Shown: positions 60,274 to 64,000 of the stretch, piece after piece
How positions within the stretch are numbered: position 1 is the stretch's first letter
Layout of the letters: each line of letters opens with the position of its first letter
From: UBA5072 sp041737175
GTDB taxonomy: Bacteria; Bacteroidota; Bacteroidia; Bacteroidales; UBA10428
Direction: 5' to 3'
Assembly: GCA_041737175.1 (NCBI GenBank)
Contig: JBGSSF010000024.1
Span: 248,001-312,000, forward strand
Length of the DNA stretch: 64,000 nucleotides
Notes under the pieces: generated by a model
What the model was told of the DNA's origin: nothing
Databases searched by the model: none
The model's input: the letters and a program-made list of their open reading frames with translations, nothing else
Position numbers and translations under genes: made by a program

Positions 60274-60310
60274 TTCCGGTTTTATGTATTAATTTGTTTC
60301 AATTAATTAT

Positions 60311-61825
60311 ATGTTGGGGATGAAAATAAAGAGCCTGCTTATCGCAAACCGCGGAGAAATTGCTGTCAGAATTACAGAAACCGCCAAAAAGTTGCACATC
60401 AAAACCTTTGGTATAAAAACGGCTAAGGAACCCAACGCTTTATATCTCAGGCTGGTGGATGATGTAATTGATTTCTCCCAAAGTCTGGATGAAATTCCGG
60501 AATTTCTGGATATTGAAAGAATAATAGAAGCAGCGCGGCAATGCAAGGTGGATGCCATTCATCCTGGCTATGGATTCCTGGCCGAGAATCCTTATTTTGC
60601 CAGGCGATGTGAGGAAGAAAAGATATTGTTTGTCGGACCCTCAGCACTTGCCATTTTCAAAATGGGGAATAAGACCATTGCAAAACAAATCGCACAAAGA
60701 TACCAGGTGCCCTTGTTACAGGGAAGCCAACGAAACGTCAAAAATCCCCAGGAGGCAGCGGAAATTGCTGCAAATATCGGATACCCGGTTATTTTGAAAG
60801 CAGCAGCCGGAGGAGGTGGCAGGGGGATGCGCATTGTAGAAAAAGCATCCAACATGGAGAAAATGTTCAAAATGGCTGCCAATGAATCCGAAAAGGCTTT
60901 CAACGACTCGTCCCTGTTCATTGAAAAATATGTCAGAAACCCAAGACACATTGAATTTCAGATCATAGGTGACCGGCATGGCAATTACATACACCTGGGA
61001 GAGAGGGAATGTTCCATTCAACGCAAGCATCAGAAACTGATCGAGGAATCTCCTTCATCCGCTATTGATGAAAAACTGCGCAAAGTGATGGGTGAAGCTG
61101 CCATCCGGGTTGCTAAAGCGGTTTATTATCACTCCGTGGGCACAGTGGAGTTTCTGCTGGATGCCGATAAAAATTACTTCTTTATGGAAATGAATACCCG
61201 AATTCAGGTTGAACATCCTGTTACAGAGGCTGTGTCGGGTATTGACCTGGTGGAATGGCAGCTCAGGATTGCAGAAGGACAGGAACTCACTATAAAACAG
61301 GAAGATGTCAGACTTTCCGGCTGGTCGATCGAATGCCGGATAAATGCCGAAGATGTGCAGGCGGGATTTTCACCCAATCTCGGAATCATAGAAAAGGTTT
61401 CCTTCCCAAAAGGTAAAAATATTCGTATAGATACCGGAATCACGGATTATTCCGTGATCACCCCTTATTTCGATTCCATGGTGGCAAAGCTGATCGTGCA
61501 CGCCGAAACCCGCGAAAAAGCGATAGCTGCCGCCACAGCTGCACTGAAAAGAATCTGGATCAGGGGAATTAAAACAACCATACCCTTTTGCCTTGCTGTT
61601 ATGAATCACAAGAAGTTCAGAAAAGGTGACTTCAATACTTCGTTTATAGAAAAGGATATGGATAAGCTTTATTACAATGATGAAGAGGACGAGATGCTGG
61701 CAGCCTATGTTGCAACATTTGATTTTGCTGCAGAACTTGAAACCAACCGCACAGCTAAACCTGATTTTGAACGGGGCAAGAATATCAGCCCATGGGTATT
61801 GAATAAACGGCTTAAATCATTATAG
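60311..61825 (+). CDS. Biotin carboxylase subunit of acyl-CoA carboxylase
   Basis: 504 residues, a stand-alone biotin carboxylase. ATP-grasp motifs are clear: IANRGEIAVRI at the start, IHPGYGFLAEN, KAAAGGGGRGMRIV (glycine-rich lid), FIEKYVRNPRHIEFQI, and MNTRIQVEHPVTE with catalytic Arg and Glu. It carboxylates biotin on the carrier protein with ATP and bicarbonate. A few residues upstream there is an alternative in-frame ATG (Met1 or Met4). It lies 37 bases after the beta subunit and 10 bases before the carrier gene. Confidence 0.97.
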   Translation: MLGMKIKSLLIANRGEIAVRITETAKKLHIKTFGIKTAKEPNALYLRLVDDVIDFSQSLDEIPEFLDIERIIEAARQCKVDAIHPGYGFLAENPYFARRCEEEKILFVGPSALAIFKMGNKTIAKQIAQRYQVPLLQGSQRNVKNPQEAAEIAANIGYPVILKAAAGGGGRGMRIVEKASNMEKMFKMAANESEKAFNDSSLFIEKYVRNPRHIEFQIIGDRHGNYIHLGERECSIQRKHQKLIEESPSSAIDEKLRKVMGEAAIRVAKAVYYHSVGTVEFLLDADKNYFFMEMNTRIQVEHPVTEAVSGIDLVEWQLRIAEGQELTIKQEDVRLSGWSIECRINAEDVQAGFSPNLGIIEKVSFPKGKNIRIDTGITDYSVITPYFDSMVAKLIVHAETREKAIAAATAALKRIWIRGIKTTIPFCLAVMNHKKFRKGDFNTSFIEKDMDKLYYNDEEDEMLAAYVATFDFAAELETNRTAKPDFERGKNISPWVLNKRLKSL

Positions 61826-61835
61826 AACCTGATCA

Positions 61836-62372
61836 ATGAAACTGCTTAAAATAAAAAAACAACAGGAACCTGAATACATTGCTGTGACACCAGGCAATAA
61901 AAAGTATGTCATCAGAAATCCATTCAGTGAAGAATTAAAGATTAACGGACACAAGCAGGATATTAAAATTTTTGAGGATGAGGAAGGATTTACTTTTCTT
62001 GAGTTCAAAAAGAAAAAATACCTGGCCGAAATAACTGATAAAAGCCAGAACAAGTATACCGTTTTGCTGAACGGACTGAGTTATTCTTTCACCATTGAAT
62101 CTCCCATATCCTATCGAAGAAGAAAGTATCTCGAAAAGCACAAGGAAATCAGTAAACTTGAGGTAGTATCAGCCCCTATGCCCGGAAAAATTGTTGAACT
62201 CCTCGTTGAGCCAAATTCCAGGGTGAAGGAAGGAGAGCCGATCCTCATTCTGGAAGCCATGAAAATGCAAAATGAGATCATCACCCAGGTTTCCGGAAAA
62301 ATTCAGAAAATATATGTCAAGGCCGGTGATTCTGTTGCAAAAGATGAAGTTCTTATGGAGATTGAGAGGTAA
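61836..62372 (+). CDS. Biotin carboxyl carrier protein subunit
   Basis: 178 residues. The C-terminal biotinyl domain (about 105-178) has APMPGKIVEL and the attachment motif EAMKM with biotin Lys144. The N-terminal 100 residues, beginning MKLLKIKKQQEPEYIAVTPG, form a small domain that probably docks the carrier to the other subunits. Together with the two genes upstream it makes a complete three-gene biotin-dependent carboxylase. It is 33 bases before the purine phosphorylase gene. Confidence 0.93.
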   Translation: MKLLKIKKQQEPEYIAVTPGNKKYVIRNPFSEELKINGHKQDIKIFEDEEGFTFLEFKKKKYLAEITDKSQNKYTVLLNGLSYSFTIESPISYRRRKYLEKHKEISKLEVVSAPMPGKIVELLVEPNSRVKEGEPILILEAMKMQNEIITQVSGKIQKIYVKAGDSVAKDEVLMEIER

Positions 62373-62405
62373 TTGCTACCTTTGAATGAGTTAATTTCTT
62401 AGGGT

Positions 62406-63215
62406 ATGCTTGACAGAATTAAACAAACGGTAGATTTTCTAAAGGATTCAGGTATAGTTGATCCCGGCATCGGAATTGTGCTTGGTACCGGACTGGGAAA
62501 AATGGTGAATGAATTCAGCATCATCAGAGTCATTGATTATAGTAATATTCCAAACTTTCCGCTTGCAACCGTTGAATCGCATTCAGGGAAACTCATATAC
62601 GGACTTCTTCACGGTAAAAAAATTCTGGCGATGCAGGGACGCTTTCATTACTATGAAGGATATTCCTTGCAGGAAGTGACCTTTCCCATCCGAGTCATGA
62701 AAAGTCTTGGTATCCGGCATCTTCTTCTGTCAAATGCTGCTGGCGCACTGAACCTGAGTTATAAGAAAGGAAGCCTGATGTTGATTGAAGATCATATCAA
62801 CCTCCTTCCGGATAATCCACTGAGAGGAAAGAACCTGAATGAATTCGGACCGCGTTTCCCCGATATGAGTAGGCCCTATGACGGTTCTCTGAATGGCAAA
62901 TTGGCGGAAATCGCCAATCGTGAAAAAATTGTCCTTCATAAAGGCGTATATGTTTCAGTTTTAGGACCCAATCTCGAAACAAGGGCAGAATACAGGATGT
63001 TGGCGAATTTTGCCGATGCCGTTGGCATGTCCACTGTACCTGAAGTCATCGTGGCCAATCACATGGGACTTCCCTGTGCCGCCATATCCGTGCTTACCGA
63101 TGAATGTGACCCTGATCACCTGGTACCCACAAAAATCGAAGATATTATTGAGATTGCCGGAAAAGCTGAAATACCTCTTATCCGTTTGTTTTCTCAACTG
63201 ATCAGGGAAATGTAA
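62406..63215 (+). CDS. Purine nucleoside phosphorylase (trimeric type)
   Basis: 269 residues. It converts purine nucleosides and phosphate to base and ribose 1-phosphate. Family signatures are GIVLGTGLGKMV, VESHSGKLIYG, MQGRFHYYEGYSLQEVTFPIRVMK and LLLSNAAGALN, with the base-binding Glu/Asn region VLGPNLETRAEYRML and SVLTDECDPDHL. Trimeric PNPs prefer guanosine and inosine. It is in line with the carboxylase operon, which may be coincidental, since the pathway is unrelated. Confidence 0.96.
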   Translation: MLDRIKQTVDFLKDSGIVDPGIGIVLGTGLGKMVNEFSIIRVIDYSNIPNFPLATVESHSGKLIYGLLHGKKILAMQGRFHYYEGYSLQEVTFPIRVMKSLGIRHLLLSNAAGALNLSYKKGSLMLIEDHINLLPDNPLRGKNLNEFGPRFPDMSRPYDGSLNGKLAEIANREKIVLHKGVYVSVLGPNLETRAEYRMLANFADAVGMSTVPEVIVANHMGLPCAAISVLTDECDPDHLVPTKIEDIIEIAGKAEIPLIRLFSQLIREM

Positions 63216-63267
63216 TTCATAGTCCGGTATACCTAATTGATGCGAAATTTTCTAAAGAATCATTAAG

Positions 63268-64000
63268 ATGATCATGGTCACCGGGGCAACCGGTTTTCTG
63301 GGAGCACATATTTTGTATGAACTGGCAGGCAAAGGCCTTCGGGTTAAAGCTTTATACAGGGACAGTCAGAAAATAGCCAGCGTTAAGAAGATTTTCGGTT
63401 ATTACCGGGATAATATTTCAGAGTTGTTGGACAAAATCGAATGGATCGAGGGCGATATTCTGGATTATTATTCCCTGAGGGAAAATCTGAAGGACATCAA
63501 AGAGGTATATCATGCAGCAGGACTTGTTTCTTTTGAAAACAGAGACCGGGAAGAACTTAATCAAATCAATGTCAGGGGCGTTGCTCATATTGTAAACGCC
63601 TGCCTTGAGCAGGGCGTTGATAAACTGTGTCATGTAAGTTCAATAGCCACTTTGGGTGAATCGAACGGTTCTGAACTTATTCGTGAAACCATGATGTGGA
63701 ATCCGGTTAATTCAGCCTCTGCATATGCTGTTAGCAAGTTCAAGGGCGAAATGGAAGTCTGGAGGGGAATTCATGAGGGACTGCCGGCAGTAATAGTTAA
63801 TCCATCTGTTATTGTTGGGCCGGGCATGTGGATGGGCTCTGCACGGCAAATCCTTGACCGGATCAGGTCGGGGATGAAATACTATCCGGGCGGCTCGACA
63901 GGATATGTAGATGTACGTGATGTTGCCACCGCCATGATCAGGCTGACAGATGGGAATTTTTTCAATGAAAGGTACATAGTAAGTTCTGAAAATCTGCCGC
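63268..64000 (+). CDS. NAD-dependent epimerase/dehydratase (extended SDR), 3' end cut by window edge
   Basis: The frame runs from an ATG at 63268 (an in-frame ATG at 63274 is an alternative) off the window, with about 244 residues visible. The N-terminal NAD loop VTGATGFLGAH and the active-site YAVSKFKGE (Tyr-x-x-x-Lys) are present, with the Ser in HVSSIATLGE before them. The pattern GLPAVIVNPSVIVGPGMW matches the dihydroflavonol-4-reductase or 3-beta-HSD-like branch. The substrate cannot be predicted. It is 52 bases after the purine phosphorylase gene. Confidence 0.93.
   Translation, partial: MIMVTGATGFLGAHILYELAGKGLRVKALYRDSQKIASVKKIFGYYRDNISELLDKIEWIEGDILDYYSLRENLKDIKEVYHAAGLVSFENRDREELNQINVRGVAHIVNACLEQGVDKLCHVSSIATLGESNGSELIRETMMWNPVNSASAYAVSKFKGEMEVWRGIHEGLPAVIVNPSVIVGPGMWMGSARQILDRIRSGMKYYPGGSTGYVDVRDVATAMIRLTDGNFFNERYIVSSENLP

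Overview
The window is a chromosomal segment of a Bacteroidota member, most likely a Bacteroidales/Marinilabiliales-type marine, sediment or digester bacterium; genus cannot be told from the sequence. Evidence: type IX secretion (T9SS) parts (PorX, PorW/SprE, PorP/SprF, two cargo proteins with type B C-terminal sorting domains), FtsX-type permeases without a nearby ATPase, S16 and sirtuin variants that look Bacteroidota-like, and ten exact matches to the Bacteroidota -7 promoter box (TA-N2-TTTG) at plausible places. No plasmid, phage or CRISPR signature was seen. The only mobile-type gene is a REP-associated tyrosine transposase at 13.2-13.8 kb.

Layout. 0-9 kb: a histidine kinase and sigma-54 response regulator (minus strand) divergent from two paralogous MacB/FtsX-like permeases that enclose two small secreted proteins. 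9-18 kb: an accessory region with two 3-keto-disaccharide hydrolase-like (DUF1080) proteins, a CAU tRNA, an S9 peptidase, the transposase, an MFS transporter, a secreted TIM-barrel glycosidase-like protein and an SMP-30/gluconolactonase-like protein, together suggestive of sugar-derivative catabolism. 18-26.7 kb: housekeeping genes (patatin-like, lpxK, sppA, folK, radC, rpsT, rpsP-rimM, creatininase). 26.7-35.7 kb: T9SS cargo, including a 1923-residue repeat protein directly followed by a PorP/SprF gene. 35.7-42.6 kb: a methyltransferase and a minus-strand run porW-porX-tsaE-alanine dehydrogenase, with porW and porX overlapping by four bases. 42.6-51.2 kb: comF, osmC, Crp/Fnr regulator, zupT, CDF transporter, rnr, a SpmA-SpmB fusion, a beta-barrel protein and a class III-like sirtuin. 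51.3-58.4 kb: a Wzc-like tyrosine autokinase, a tandem Usp protein, a ROK kinase, an OmpA protein, SiaC, thioredoxin and DUF6132. 58.7-64 kb: a three-gene biotin-dependent acyl-CoA carboxylase operon, purine nucleoside phosphorylase and an extended SDR cut by the window end.

The most unusual signal is non-coding. At several intergenic sites in the first 26 kb there are short arrays of degenerate 6-8-base words, most often exactly seven bases. Each site has its own word and neighbouring copies differ by one or two substitutions. At three sites the array is followed by its own inverted copy, giving long hairpins. One such array is translated as the C-terminal tail of the patatin-like protein, and another has a canonical G-quadruplex motif in its loop. 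I do not know a described name for this class in Bacteroidota; heptameric STRR repeats of cyanobacteria are the nearest analogue. A second nested oddity is a REP-like palindrome lying in frame inside the transposase gene.

Starts were trimmed where the longest frame ran into a divergent neighbour or hid a signal peptide. Two genes (porW, comF) appear to use TTG starts. Functional calls rest on motif recognition only; no database search was possible.
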